From Methylotenera sp. (GTDB lineage Bacteria; Pseudomonadota; Gammaproteobacteria; Burkholderiales; Burkholderiaceae_C): DNA of 44,758 nucleotides. Positions 29,034 to 36,554 of this stretch are shown here, one piece after another (the first letter of the stretch is position 1; each line of letters opens with the position of its first letter). Under the pieces are notes generated by a model. The model did not search any database and had not been told where the DNA came from. It was given only the letters and a program-made list of their open reading frames with translations. The position numbers and the translations under genes were made by a program. The stretch lies in contig JAIPCJ010000015.1 of the NCBI GenBank assembly GCA_021738245.1, positions 1-44,758 on the forward strand, given 5' to 3'.

Positions 29034-29227
29034 GGGCGGAGGCCTGGCTCCGGGGGCGCCTGGGGAGCGCGGCCGTGGCTGGGCAGGTGGGTCATTCAGA
29101 GTCGCAGATTATGGAACCGTGGACCGTTTTGAGGTGGGCGAGAGACCCTAGACCCGTGCAAAACCTGTCCCAGGACGCCCGAATGCGTGTTTTTGCGGCA
29201 CCGCAGCAACAAGCAATTGCACATCGC

Positions 29228-29253
29228 AAAAACAAAAGCGGCCCGCAGGCCGC
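29228..29253 (-). terminator. Rho-independent terminator of hpf
   Basis: On the minus strand GCGGCC (29253-29248) and GGCCGC (29243-29238) form a 6-bp GC stem with a 4-nt loop, followed by a T-rich run with one G. It ends the hpf transcript about 22 nt after the hpf stop. Confidence 0.8.
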
Positions 29254-29274
29254 CGTGAGATGAGGCACTCAGCC

Positions 29275-29616
29275 TCAGGGCGCGGGCACCTCAAGGCGCT
29301 TGGCCGAGGCGTGGTGGTGGTCCTGCACCTTGTCCTTGTGACGGCAGACCTGGCGGTCGAGCTTGTCCATCAGCTGGTCGATGGCGGCGTACAGGTCTTC
29401 GTGCGACTGTTCGACGAAGATGTCGCGGCCCTTGACGTGTAGCGTCACTTCGGCGCGCTGGCGGCGGTCCTTCTCCTTTTGCTTCTCAACGGTCAGCAGG
29501 ACGTTGATGTCAACGACCTGGTCGAAGTGGCGGGTCACACGGTCCAGCTTCGTGAGTACGTACTCGCGCAGCGCTGGCGTGACTTCGAGATGATGGCCAC
29601 TGATCGTCAGATTCAT
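29275..29616 (-). CDS. hpf: Ribosome hibernation promoting factor HPF
   Basis: A 113-residue ribosome-binding stationary-phase protein. The family N-terminus [20 protein letters not shown] follows the ATG at 29616, which has a perfect AGGAGG 4 nt upstream. The beta-alpha-beta fold is visible, with [55 protein letters not shown] and a His-rich tail. Length is that of the short HPF/YfiA form. rpoN, often upstream, is not present here; corA is divergent instead. Confidence 0.95.
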   Translation of the reverse strand: MNLTISGHHLEVTPALREYVLTKLDRVTRHFDQVVDINVLLTVEKQKEKDRRQRAEVTLHVKGRDIFVEQSHEDLYAAIDQLMDKLDRQVCRHKDKVQDHHHASAKRLEVPAP

Positions 29617-29620
29617 AAAG

Positions 29621-29626
29621 CCTCCT
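29621..29626 (-). promoter_or_regulatory. Perfect Shine-Dalgarno of hpf
   Basis: AGGAGG lies 4 nt before the ATG. This fixes the start at 29616 although the frame is open well upstream. Confidence 0.8.
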
Positions 29627-30038
29627 TTCAGAGGGTTGGGTCCAGAAAACAGACCGGGAAAACAGAGAAAACCAAACGAAGGGGGAGGAGGAGGGAGGGG
29701 TCTTTTCGGGTAGCGGAGTGGAGGGGGAGTGGGGAAATCGACGAGCCCAGTTTGCGCGCGAAGCCGGCGCATGACAAGGGGATGACGGTGAACCTTTGTG
29801 CCGATCTGGTTCAAGTTTTTGTGCCTTCTTTCACGTGCATCACGGTGCAATAATCCTGGGCTATTCCCCCTCGGAGAGCCACTTGGACAGCGATCACCCT
29901 CGGTGACCGTCCGCTCCTGCCGCCCGGGCCTGCACATTGCATGAGGCCCGCCGCCCGGAGTGAGACGGTTGACCTGAACCCCACCACACCGGACGGCGCA
30001 CCGTCGTCCTCCCCGCTTGTCGCTGCCGGAGACGAGGC
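29627..30038. promoter_or_regulatory. hpf-corA divergent region with a CU-rich hpf leader
   Basis: About 410 bp without a gene. On the hpf side the transcribed strand carries a pyrimidine tract at 29700-29681 (CCCCTCCCTCCTCCTCCCCC) and a similar tract near 29734-29716. CCTCCT in it is complementary to the hpf Shine-Dalgarno about 60 nt downstream. AATAAT at 29849-29854 fits a -10 box for corA; no good -35 box is seen. No RNA gene was recognised. Confidence 0.4.
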
Positions 30039-31028
30039 ATGCTGAATGTGTTCACGCTGGACAACGGACGCCTGAAGGGCGGCCTGTTCCAGGAAGAGAT
30101 CGAAACCGCCGAGGACCTGGCCCTGTCGCGACCCATCTGGGTCGACCTCGAAAGCCCCAGCCAGGAAGAAAAGGGCTGGATCCGCGACCGCTTCGGGCTG
30201 ACCATCCCCGAAGACATCGTCGACGAAGACCTGGAAGAGTCCGCGCGTTTCTACGAGGAAGACAACGGCGAGCTGCACATCCGTTCCGACTTCCTGATCG
30301 AAGGTGACGAGCAGCCCGACGGCAAGCCCGCCCGCAACGTGCGCGTGGCTTTCATTCTCTACAACAACGTGCTGTTCTCGATCCACAACGAGGACCTGCC
30401 GGTGTTCCGCCTGCTGCGCCTGCGGGCGCGGCGCATCCCGGCGCTGATCGAAGACGCCAAGGACGTGCTGCTCAAGCTTTATGACGCCGACGCGGAATAC
30501 TCCGCCGACGTGCTCGAAGGCATCTACGACAAGCTCGAGGCCGTGAGCGCACGCGTGCTGAAGAGCGACGTGACCGACGCCGAGGCCGGCGAGGTGCTGG
30601 CGGCCATCGCCCGCGAGGAAGACTTGAACGGCCGCATCCGCCGCAACGTGATGGACACGCGCCGCGCGGTGAGTTTCATGATGCGCAGCCGCATGCTGAA
30701 TGCCGAGCAGTTCGAGGAGTCGCGCCAGATCCTGCGCGACATCGATTCGCTCGACTCGCACACCGCCTTCCTGTTCGACAAGATCAACTTCCTGATGGAC
30801 GCCACGGTCGGCTTCATCAACATCAACCAGAACAAGATCATCAAGATCTTCTCGGTGGCCAGCGTGGCGCTGCTGCCGCCGACCCTGATCGCGTCGATCT
30901 ATGGCATGAACTTCAAGTTCATGCCCGAGCTGGAGCAGGCCTGGGGCTATCCGTTCGCACTCGGCCTCATGCTGGTGTCGGTGGCCGCACCCTTCATCTA
31001 CTTCCGCCGCAAGGGCTGGTTGAAATAG
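30039..31028 (+). CDS. corA: Magnesium/cobalt transporter CorA
   Basis: A 329-residue pentameric divalent-cation channel of the inner membrane. The N-terminal cytoplasmic domain covers about 1-240 with the long stalk helix. Two C-terminal transmembrane helices flank the YGMNF motif (GMN, ion selectivity filter): about 265-290 and 300-322. The C-terminus is basic (RRKGWLK). The ATG at 30039 follows a GGAGACGAGG site. Its 3' end meets a dispersed repeat whose hairpin could act as terminator. Confidence 0.96.
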   Translation: MLNVFTLDNGRLKGGLFQEEIETAEDLALSRPIWVDLESPSQEEKGWIRDRFGLTIPEDIVDEDLEESARFYEEDNGELHIRSDFLIEGDEQPDGKPARNVRVAFILYNNVLFSIHNEDLPVFRLLRLRARRIPALIEDAKDVLLKLYDADAEYSADVLEGIYDKLEAVSARVLKSDVTDAEAGEVLAAIAREEDLNGRIRRNVMDTRRAVSFMMRSRMLNAEQFEESRQILRDIDSLDSHTAFLFDKINFLMDATVGFININQNKIIKIFSVASVALLPPTLIASIYGMNFKFMPELEQAWGYPFALGLMLVSVAAPFIYFRRKGWLK

Positions 31029-31037
31029 ACCACCCCG

Positions 31038-31104
31038 TACGGCCTGGCGGCCGCCCCCTCAAGGGGGCACTGCCGGTGGCCCGGCAGAGCCGGTTCCACG
31101 GCAG
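31038..31104 (+). repeat. Dispersed intergenic repeat, copy 2
   Basis: This stretch reads GTACGGCCTGGCGG, then the perfect GCCCCCTCAAGGGGGC hairpin (31053-31068), then GTGGCCCGGCAGAGCCGG and TTCC. It is the same element as 10022-10085, inverted, and 21 kb away. It fills the space between the convergent corA and NTF2-like genes and may stop transcription from both sides. Confidence 0.65.
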
Positions 31105-31119
31105 TCGCTAGGCCATGCA

Positions 31120-31536
31120 CTACGCCGCCTTGAGTCGTCGTTTCAGTAGCCGCATGAGGCCGCCGAGTACCGGCAGCTTCTCGTAAAGCTCCTCCGCCGC
31201 GTCCCAGTAGTCGCGGTGGTGGGCCACGAGGCCCGCGTCGTCGAAGCGCAGGTGGCTCGCGCCGCGGATGACGAAGTCGCCGGCGTGGAAGTCCCAGCCC
31301 AGGAAGCACTGGTCACCCTCGGCCATGACCGAGGTCACGACGAAGCGCGGCGCCTTCACGGTCTCGAACATGTGCGCAAAGATGCGCCGCACGGCCGCAC
31401 GGCCCTCCACCTCGTTGAAGGGGTCCTTGAAGCGGCAGGTGCGCGCATAGCGGGCGGCCAGGTCGTCCAGCGTCGCCGGGGCGAGCGCTTCGTACAGGCC
31501 GATCAGCGTGGCCACGCGCGGGTCGCTGTGGGTCAT
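31120..31536 (-). CDS. NTF2/SnoaL-like protein of the lipid-modification operon
   Basis: A 138-residue single-domain protein with the cone-shaped NTF2/SnoaL fold pattern: a helical start (TLIGLYEALAPATLDDLAARYA), RFKDPFNEVEGRAAVRRIFAHMFE, then strands ending in LVAHHRDYWDAAEELYEKLP. Members bind small hydrophobic ligands or catalyse isomerisation and hydration. It is the eighth and last gene of the operon, overlapping the SDR stop by ATGA. The same type of gene accompanies Cfa/DUF1365 clusters elsewhere. Ligand unknown. Confidence 0.85.
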   Translation of the reverse strand: MTHSDPRVATLIGLYEALAPATLDDLAARYARTCRFKDPFNEVEGRAAVRRIFAHMFETVKAPRFVVTSVMAEGDQCFLGWDFHAGDFVIRGASHLRFDDAGLVAHHRDYWDAAEELYEKLPVLGGLMRLLKRRLKAA

Positions 31537-32291
31537 CGGTTGGTCTTGCTGACGAGCGGGAAGTAGAGCCGGTAGGGCAGCTGGCGCAGGGCCTTCATGA
31601 AGCGCGTGAAGCGCTTCGGGAAATGGATCTCGAAATCACCCGCGGCCCAGCCCGCCAGCATGGCGCGGGCCGCCTGCTCGGGGCTGATCTCGGCGGGCAT
31701 GTGGAAGTCGTTCTGTGCCGTCATCGGCGTCTTCACGAAGCCGGGGTGGATGACCGACACGCCGATGCCGCGTGGATGCAGATCCAGATAGAGCGCCTCG
31801 GCCAGATGCGTGAGCGCCGCCTTGCTCGGCCCGTAGGCGAGGGCCTTGGGCAGGCCGCGGTAGCCGGCCACGCTGGAGATGAAGCTCAGGTGGCCGCTGC
31901 CGGCGCTCAGCAGTTGGGGCAGCACGGCGTCCAGCAGGTGCAGCACGCCGTTGAAGTTGATCTCCAGGTGGCGGCGGGCCTCGCCGAGGTCGAAGTTGGT
32001 CGCTCCCATGGCGCGGTAGTAGCCGGCGCAGTACACGCACAAGTCGACTGGCCCGAGGCTGCTGGCGGCCGCGTGCAGCGCGGGCAGGTCCAGCACGTCC
32101 AGCGGCAGCGCGCGGCTGCCCGGGTGGGCCGCCACGAACTCGTCCAGCAGCGCGGCCTGCCGGGCCGAGACGATGACCCGGGCCCCGGCGGCATGCAGTG
32201 CGCTTGCGGTGGCCGCACCGATGCCGGTGGAGGCGCCGATCAACCAGGCGGTCTTGCCCTGCCAGTCGCGAAGTTGCGGGTTCAGGCTCAT
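31533..32291 (-). CDS. Short-chain dehydrogenase/reductase (SDR)
   Basis: A 252-residue classical SDR. The cofactor motif is GASTGIGAATA (TGxxxGIG type), followed by CAGYY, the catalytic serine in SFISSVAGY, and YGPSKAAL with the Tyr-x3-Lys pair. The C-terminal part has a basic amphipathic segment (FPKRFTRFMKALRQLPYRLYFPL) that could dock on membranes. It overlaps the DUF3833 gene (ATGA) upstream and the NTF2-like gene (ATGA) downstream. A lipid oxidoreduction step is inferred from the operon. Confidence 0.92.
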   Translation of the reverse strand: MSLNPQLRDWQGKTAWLIGASTGIGAATASALHAAGARVIVSARQAALLDEFVAAHPGSRALPLDVLDLPALHAAASSLGPVDLCVYCAGYYRAMGATNFDLGEARRHLEINFNGVLHLLDAVLPQLLSAGSGHLSFISSVAGYRGLPKALAYGPSKAALTHLAEALYLDLHPRGIGVSVIHPGFVKTPMTAQNDFHMPAEISPEQAARAMLAGWAAGDFEIHFPKRFTRFMKALRQLPYRLYFPLVSKTNR

Positions 32292-32818
32292 GGTTTGTAG
32301 AAGCTCAAGGTGACCTCGCCGAGGTCGATGCCGAACTTGCTCATGCGGGCCTTGTTGAGCATGACGCGGTCGTCCATCAGGTACATCCAGTCATCGAACT
32401 GCACGTCATAGGTGGTGTTGTCCACCGGCAGGCGCAGCGTGTAGCTCCAGCGCAGCGCGTTGCCGCGGGCCAGGCCCTCGGCCTCGCCGATGACGTCACC
32501 CGCCGTGCCCTTGTAGCGGCCATTGCCCAGCGACGTGATGGTCCAGACGCGGCGCTCGGTCTTGCCGTCGCTGTAGAGGAAGTCTTCCTCCAGCGTGCCC
32601 ACATCACCCTGCCAGCGGCCCACCAGCTTCACCGTGAAGCGGCGCTTGACCTTGCCCGCGCGGTCGGTGAAGAGGCCGTGGGCGGTGAGCGGGCCGTTGA
32701 AGTAGGTCTTGAGGTCGAGCGCCGGCTTCTCGGCAGCGTAGTCCTCGGGCACGGGGGCGCTGGCGCAGCCGGCGAGCAGGGCCAGAGCGGAGGCGGAGAG
32801 CAGCAGGCGTCGGTTCAT
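32288..32818 (-). CDS. DUF3833 lipoprotein
   Basis: A 176-residue lipoprotein with lipobox LALLAGC (Cys18). The rest is a beta-rich domain of the DUF3833 type: TYFNGPLTAHGLFTDRAGKV, RWQGDVGTLEEDFLYSDG, then repeated strands ending in GEVTLSFYKP. I infer an outer- or inner-membrane-anchored lipocalin-like protein; function is unknown. It is the sixth gene of the operon, overlapping the MFS stop (ATGA) and the SDR start (ATGA). Confidence 0.87.
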   Translation of the reverse strand: MNRRLLLSASALALLAGCASAPVPEDYAAEKPALDLKTYFNGPLTAHGLFTDRAGKVKRRFTVKLVGRWQGDVGTLEEDFLYSDGKTERRVWTITSLGNGRYKGTAGDVIGEAEGLARGNALRWSYTLRLPVDNTTYDVQFDDWMYLMDDRVMLNKARMSKFGIDLGEVTLSFYKP

Positions 32819-34053
32819 GGCTTGGCGATGAAGTGGCGGTAGAGGAGCGCGGCCGCGGCGAGCTTGAGCGCGCAGGGCAGCAGGCAGTAGGCGAGGGTCA
32901 GGGCTTGCAGGGCCTGGGCGTCGCGCTGCCCCGGGGCATAGCCCAGCACTTGCAGCAGCGGTAGGGCCAGGCCTGCGGCGAGGGCGAGATTGAGCTTGGT
33001 GGCGGCGTTCCACCAGCCGAAGAAGGCGCCTTCGGCCTGGCCGGCATGGCCAGCGCGCTGGATGACGCCGGTCAACAGCGCGCCGGGCACGGCCAGGTCG
33101 GCGCCGAGGGCGGCGCCGCTGGCGATGCACACCGCCAGGAAGCCGTTCTGGTCGCCCTCCCCCAGCACGGCCGCCCATGCGAAGGTGGCGATGGCCAGCC
33201 CCATGCCCAGGCCCCAGGCGCGCGGCTGGCCCAAGCGCTGGATGATGCGCAGCCACAGCGGCAGCGACACGACCGCGGCGGCGAAATAGCTGGCCAGGAA
33301 CAAGCCCTGTGCCTGCGGCAGGCGCAGGCGGTCATCGATGAAGAACAGCAGCAGCGTGGCTGGCACGGCCGCGGCAATGCCGTTGAGCAGGTACACCGCC
33401 AGCAGCCGGCGGAACTCCGGCACCCGCCAGGCCAGGGCCAGCGGCGCCGGCTTGGCCGGGCTCACGCCGGGCTGCGGCGCAAACGCCAGCAGCACCAGGC
33501 CCAGGGCCAGGGTCACCGCCAGTGCCACGGCCGTGGCGGCCAGGCCCAGCGTCGACGGCAGCACGCTGGCCGTCACCACGCCGACCAGCGCAAAGCCTTC
33601 GCGCCAGGCCACGATGCGGGTCTGCCGCGCCACGCCGCCGCCCAGCCGTGCCCCCCAGGCCTGATGCAGCACGGTGAGCAGGCTGTAGGCGAGGTAGGTG
33701 AGCACCAGCAGCACGCCGGCCCATGCGAGCAATGCGCCCGGTGTGCGTGGCAACGGAAAGAACAAGCCCGCAAAGCCCGCGGCCAGCAGCACGCCGGCCA
33801 GGGGCAGCTGCCACAGCAGGCCGCGCCGCCCGAGGGCGCGGTCGCTCAGGCGCCCGATCCAGGGGTCGGCCACGGCATCCAGCGCGCGGGCGGCGAGCAG
33901 CAAGGCACCCAGGCTGGCCAGCGGCACACCGAACTGGGTGGCGTAGTGCTGAGGCAGATGCACATACAGCGGCAGCGCGACGAAGGCGAGTGCCAGGCCC
34001 AGCGCACCGTAGCGCAGGCCATCCAGCGGGGGAAGTTCAGCCTTGTCCGTCAC
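32815..34053 (-). CDS. MFS transporter (GPH-like)
   Basis: A 412-residue inner-membrane transporter with about 12 transmembrane helices. The early loop carries ARALDAVADPWIGRLSDR, the GPH-type acidic motif after helix 2. The cytoplasmic centre is rich in Pro/Ala (residues about 195-210). It is the fifth gene of the operon, overlapping the chalcone-isomerase-like gene by 17 nt. In related clusters such a gene sits beside cfa and DUF1365 genes, so its cargo may be lipid-related, but nothing in the sequence identifies it. Confidence 0.9.
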   Translation of the reverse strand: MTDKAELPPLDGLRYGALGLALAFVALPLYVHLPQHYATQFGVPLASLGALLLAARALDAVADPWIGRLSDRALGRRGLLWQLPLAGVLLAAGFAGLFFPLPRTPGALLAWAGVLLVLTYLAYSLLTVLHQAWGARLGGGVARQTRIVAWREGFALVGVVTASVLPSTLGLAATAVALAVTLALGLVLLAFAPQPGVSPAKPAPLALAWRVPEFRRLLAVYLLNGIAAAVPATLLLFFIDDRLRLPQAQGLFLASYFAAAVVSLPLWLRIIQRLGQPRAWGLGMGLAIATFAWAAVLGEGDQNGFLAVCIASGAALGADLAVPGALLTGVIQRAGHAGQAEGAFFGWWNAATKLNLALAAGLALPLLQVLGYAPGQRDAQALQALTLAYCLLPCALKLAAAALLYRHFIAKP

Positions 34054-34585
34054 GGCTGCCCAGCAGCTGCTCGCGCAGCGCCGGCTCCGAGGTCTGCGGG
34101 CTCAGCCAGATGCCGAAGAACAGCCGCGCGAACTGGGCATCGTCGATGCGCTGGCGCGGCTGCCCGTTGAAAAAGAACTGCGCCCCGCTGCCCGGCTCGT
34201 AGCGGCCGGTGAGGCGGTCGCCGTCCTTCACGTCGGGGAAGGCGGCCTCCATGGCCTTGAGCCAGGCCTGGCCCTGCGCCTCGCTGATGCTGGCCTGGCG
34301 GCGCATCTCCGCGAGCGACCGCTTGGCGATCTCGCGGCCCACCAGCGAGCGCGCATATTGCAGCTCCAGCGACAGGGGCTGCTCCGCCCAGCTCGCGGCT
34401 TGCACCGGCTCGGCCGACCACAGCCGTGCGTCGTAGATGGACAGCCCGAAGTAGCGAAAGCGCCCCTGGCCACGCAGCTTCAGCCCGGCCAGCTCAGGAC
34501 CTGGCTGCGCCTGGGCGCGCGCCGTGAGTGCCGTGCCCAGAGCGACCAGGCTGCCGAGCGAAGCCAGAGCGCGGCGGCGGTCCAT
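34037..34585 (-). CDS. Chalcone isomerase-like periplasmic protein
   Basis: A 182-residue exported protein. An N-terminal MDRRRALASLGSL with a hydrophobic core to AQAQP looks like a twin-Arg or Sec signal peptide. The mature part carries the chalcone-isomerase-like pattern: GLKLRGQGRFRYFGLSIYDARLW, LELQYARSLVGREIAKRS, then FPDVKDGDRLTGRYEPG and FARLFFGIWLSPQT. In bacteria the fold usually binds fatty acids rather than flavonoids. The ATG shares a base with the cfa-like stop (TGATG). Fourth gene of the operon. Confidence 0.85.
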   Translation of the reverse strand: MDRRRALASLGSLVALGTALTARAQAQPGPELAGLKLRGQGRFRYFGLSIYDARLWSAEPVQAASWAEQPLSLELQYARSLVGREIAKRSLAEMRRQASISEAQGQAWLKAMEAAFPDVKDGDRLTGRYEPGSGAQFFFNGQPRQRIDDAQFARLFFGIWLSPQTSEPALREQLLGSRDGQG

Positions 34586-35808
34586 CAGGCCCTCACCAGG
34601 GTGAACTGCATGACGTCGGTATTGCCGGCCGCGAAGGCCGCCTGGCAGTAGGCCAGGTAGAACTCCCACAGCCGCATGAAGCGGGTGTCGAAGCCCAGCT
34701 CGCGCACGCGGCTGTCGTGTCGCAGGAAGGTCTCGCGCCAGCGGCGCAGCGTTTCGGCGTAGTCAGTACCAAAGGCCAGCTCGTTGACGACTCGCAGGCC
34801 GGCCTTCTCGGCGTGCGCGCGGAACTGGCTCGGGCTGGGCAGCAGGCCGCCCGGGAAGATGTATTGCTGGATGAAGTCGGTCGAGCGCACATAGCGGTCG
34901 AACAGGTCGTCGCGGATGGTGATGCTCTGGATGCAGGCGCGGCCGCCCGGCTTGAGCTTGTCATGCACGGTGCGGAAGTAGCCGTCCCAGTATTCGCGGC
35001 CCACGGCCTCGAACATCTCGATGGAGACGACGGCATCGAACGGCTCGTCGGCGATGTCGCGGTAGTCCTGCAGCCGCAGGTCGGCGGCCAGGCCGGCCTG
35101 GGCGAGGCGCTCGCGGGCCCAGGCCAGTTGCTCGTGAGACAGCGTCACGCCAGTCAGGCTCGCATTGAAATCACGCGCGGCCACTTCGGCCACCGCACCC
35201 CAGCCGCAGCCGATCTCCAGCACCCGGCTGCCCGGTGCCACCTGGGCTTCGGCCAGCGCGCGGCGCATCTTGGCCTGCTGCGCGGCGACGAGGTCGCCCC
35301 CGCGCTCGCCTTCGAACCAGGCGCTGGAGTAGTTCATCGTCGGGTCCAGCCACAGGCGATAGAACTCGTTGCCCAGGTCATAGTGGGCCTGGATGTTCTT
35401 GCGGCTGCCGGTGCGGGTGTTGCGGTTCAGCGCATGGCGCAGGCGGTACAGCAGGCCGCCCCAGAAGCCGCCATAGAACAGCTGCTCCAGTGCGGTGCGG
35501 TTGCGGATGAACAGCTCCAGCAGCGCGCTCAGGTCAGGGCTGGTCCAGTGGCCCGCCATGAAGCTCTCGGCGAAGCCGACATCGCCGGACTTCAGCGCGG
35601 CATCGCACACCGACCAGTCGCTGATGCGGATGGCGGCGCGTGGCTGCTGCTCATTGCCGAAGTGCAGCAGTTCGCCTTCGGGGGTCTGCAGGTCCAGGCT
35701 GCCGTGGCGCAGGTGTTGCAGCAAGGCGAGCACGCGGCGGGCGGCGCGGGGCAGGTCGGCCGCGAGCGCGGGCAGGGAGGTCGTGGTGGTGGTCGGCATG
35801 GCGGTCAA
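34585..35808 (-). CDS. Cyclopropane-fatty-acid-synthase-like methyltransferase
   Basis: A 407-residue SAM-dependent enzyme that methylates or cyclopropanates phospholipid acyl chains. An N-terminal lipid-binding domain (about 1-120) is followed by IQAHYDLGNEFYRLWLD, the SAM loop VLEIGCGWGAVAEVAA (about 200), SIEMFEAVGREYW and the terminal segment LWEFYLAYCQAAF. Homologues with this neighbourhood include those induced by singlet oxygen in Rhodobacter. Some Cfa-like enzymes add a methyl branch in furan fatty acid synthesis; whether this one does cannot be told from sequence. It overlaps the DUF1365 stop by ATGA. Confidence 0.94.
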   Translation of the reverse strand: MTAMPTTTTTSLPALAADLPRAARRVLALLQHLRHGSLDLQTPEGELLHFGNEQQPRAAIRISDWSVCDAALKSGDVGFAESFMAGHWTSPDLSALLELFIRNRTALEQLFYGGFWGGLLYRLRHALNRNTRTGSRKNIQAHYDLGNEFYRLWLDPTMNYSSAWFEGERGGDLVAAQQAKMRRALAEAQVAPGSRVLEIGCGWGAVAEVAARDFNASLTGVTLSHEQLAWARERLAQAGLAADLRLQDYRDIADEPFDAVVSIEMFEAVGREYWDGYFRTVHDKLKPGGRACIQSITIRDDLFDRYVRSTDFIQQYIFPGGLLPSPSQFRAHAEKAGLRVVNELAFGTDYAETLRRWRETFLRHDSRVRELGFDTRFMRLWEFYLAYCQAAFAAGNTDVMQFTLVRA

Positions 35809-36554
35809 CGCGTCACGAAACGCTCAGGAGGCTGGGGTTTGGAGAAGAAGGGCACGCGCTTGAGCCACAGCTTCAAGGCCTGCCAGTGGATGCGCGCGAC
35901 GATCATCATCGTCAGCGCCGGCATGGCGAAGAAGGCGCGGCGCGCGGCCGTCGTGGTGAGAGGCTCGAGTTGGCCGGCGAGGCTGGTCAGCAGCAGCGGG
36001 CCGGCGTCGTCGTCGTGGTCCACGCAGCTCACCACATGGGCGGCCTGGCGCATGAAGCGAAAGCGGTAGCGCCCCTCCACGCGGCAGAAGGGCGACACAT
36101 GGAAGACCTTGGCCGCCCGCTGCTCCTGGCCCCAGGCCAGCTCGGGCCCGCGCAGCAGGTAGCAGTGGCGCTCGCCAAAGGTGTTGTTCACCTCCACGAC
36201 GATGGCCGCGAGCCCGCCGTCAGCCCGCTCGCAGAACCAGAAGCTCACCGGCTTGAACACATGGCCGAGCACGCGCGGGTAGGTCTGCAGCCAGACCTCG
36301 CCGTCGGCGTCGTCCACGCCTTCGGCGGCGAGCAGGCTGTCGAGCCAGGCCAGCGCGTCGCCGCCGCCTTCGCCATGGTCGGCATCATGAAAGCTCAGCC
36401 AGCCGCGGCCGTTGCGGTTCAGCGCCGCGCAGGCCTCGCGGCGCAGCGAGCGCATCGGCAGCCACAAGAAGTAGCTGGCGTAGGCAAAGGCATGCTCGCG
36501 CGGCCGCAGCCGGCGGTGGAACACCTGGCCCATGCCGAGCTGGGCGATGTTCAC
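35805..36554 (-). CDS. DUF1365 family protein
   Basis: A 249-residue protein of the DUF1365 family, known mainly as a companion of cfa-like and FAD-oxidoreductase genes. Conserved features are the start GQVFHRRLRPREHAFAYASYFLWL, the central YPRVLGHVFKPVSFWFC with VEVNNTFGERHCYLL, and KVFHVSPFCRVEGRYRF. The C-terminus (MMIVARIHWQALKLWLKRVPFF) is basic-hydrophobic, suggesting membrane contact. Enzymatic role unknown. It is the second gene of the operon and overlaps both neighbours by ATGA. Confidence 0.92.
   Translation of the reverse strand: MNIAQLGMGQVFHRRLRPREHAFAYASYFLWLPMRSLRREACAALNRNGRGWLSFHDADHGEGGGDALAWLDSLLAAEGVDDADGEVWLQTYPRVLGHVFKPVSFWFCERADGGLAAIVVEVNNTFGERHCYLLRGPELAWGQEQRAAKVFHVSPFCRVEGRYRFRFMRQAAHVVSCVDHDDDAGPLLLTSLAGQLEPLTTTAARRAFFAMPALTMMIVARIHWQALKLWLKRVPFFSKPQPPERFVTR

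Noticed and set aside
29617..29937. An upstream extension of the hpf frame
   Set aside because: The perfect AGGAGG and family N-terminus fix the start at 29616; the extension is low-complexity Pro/Arg/Ser sequence.
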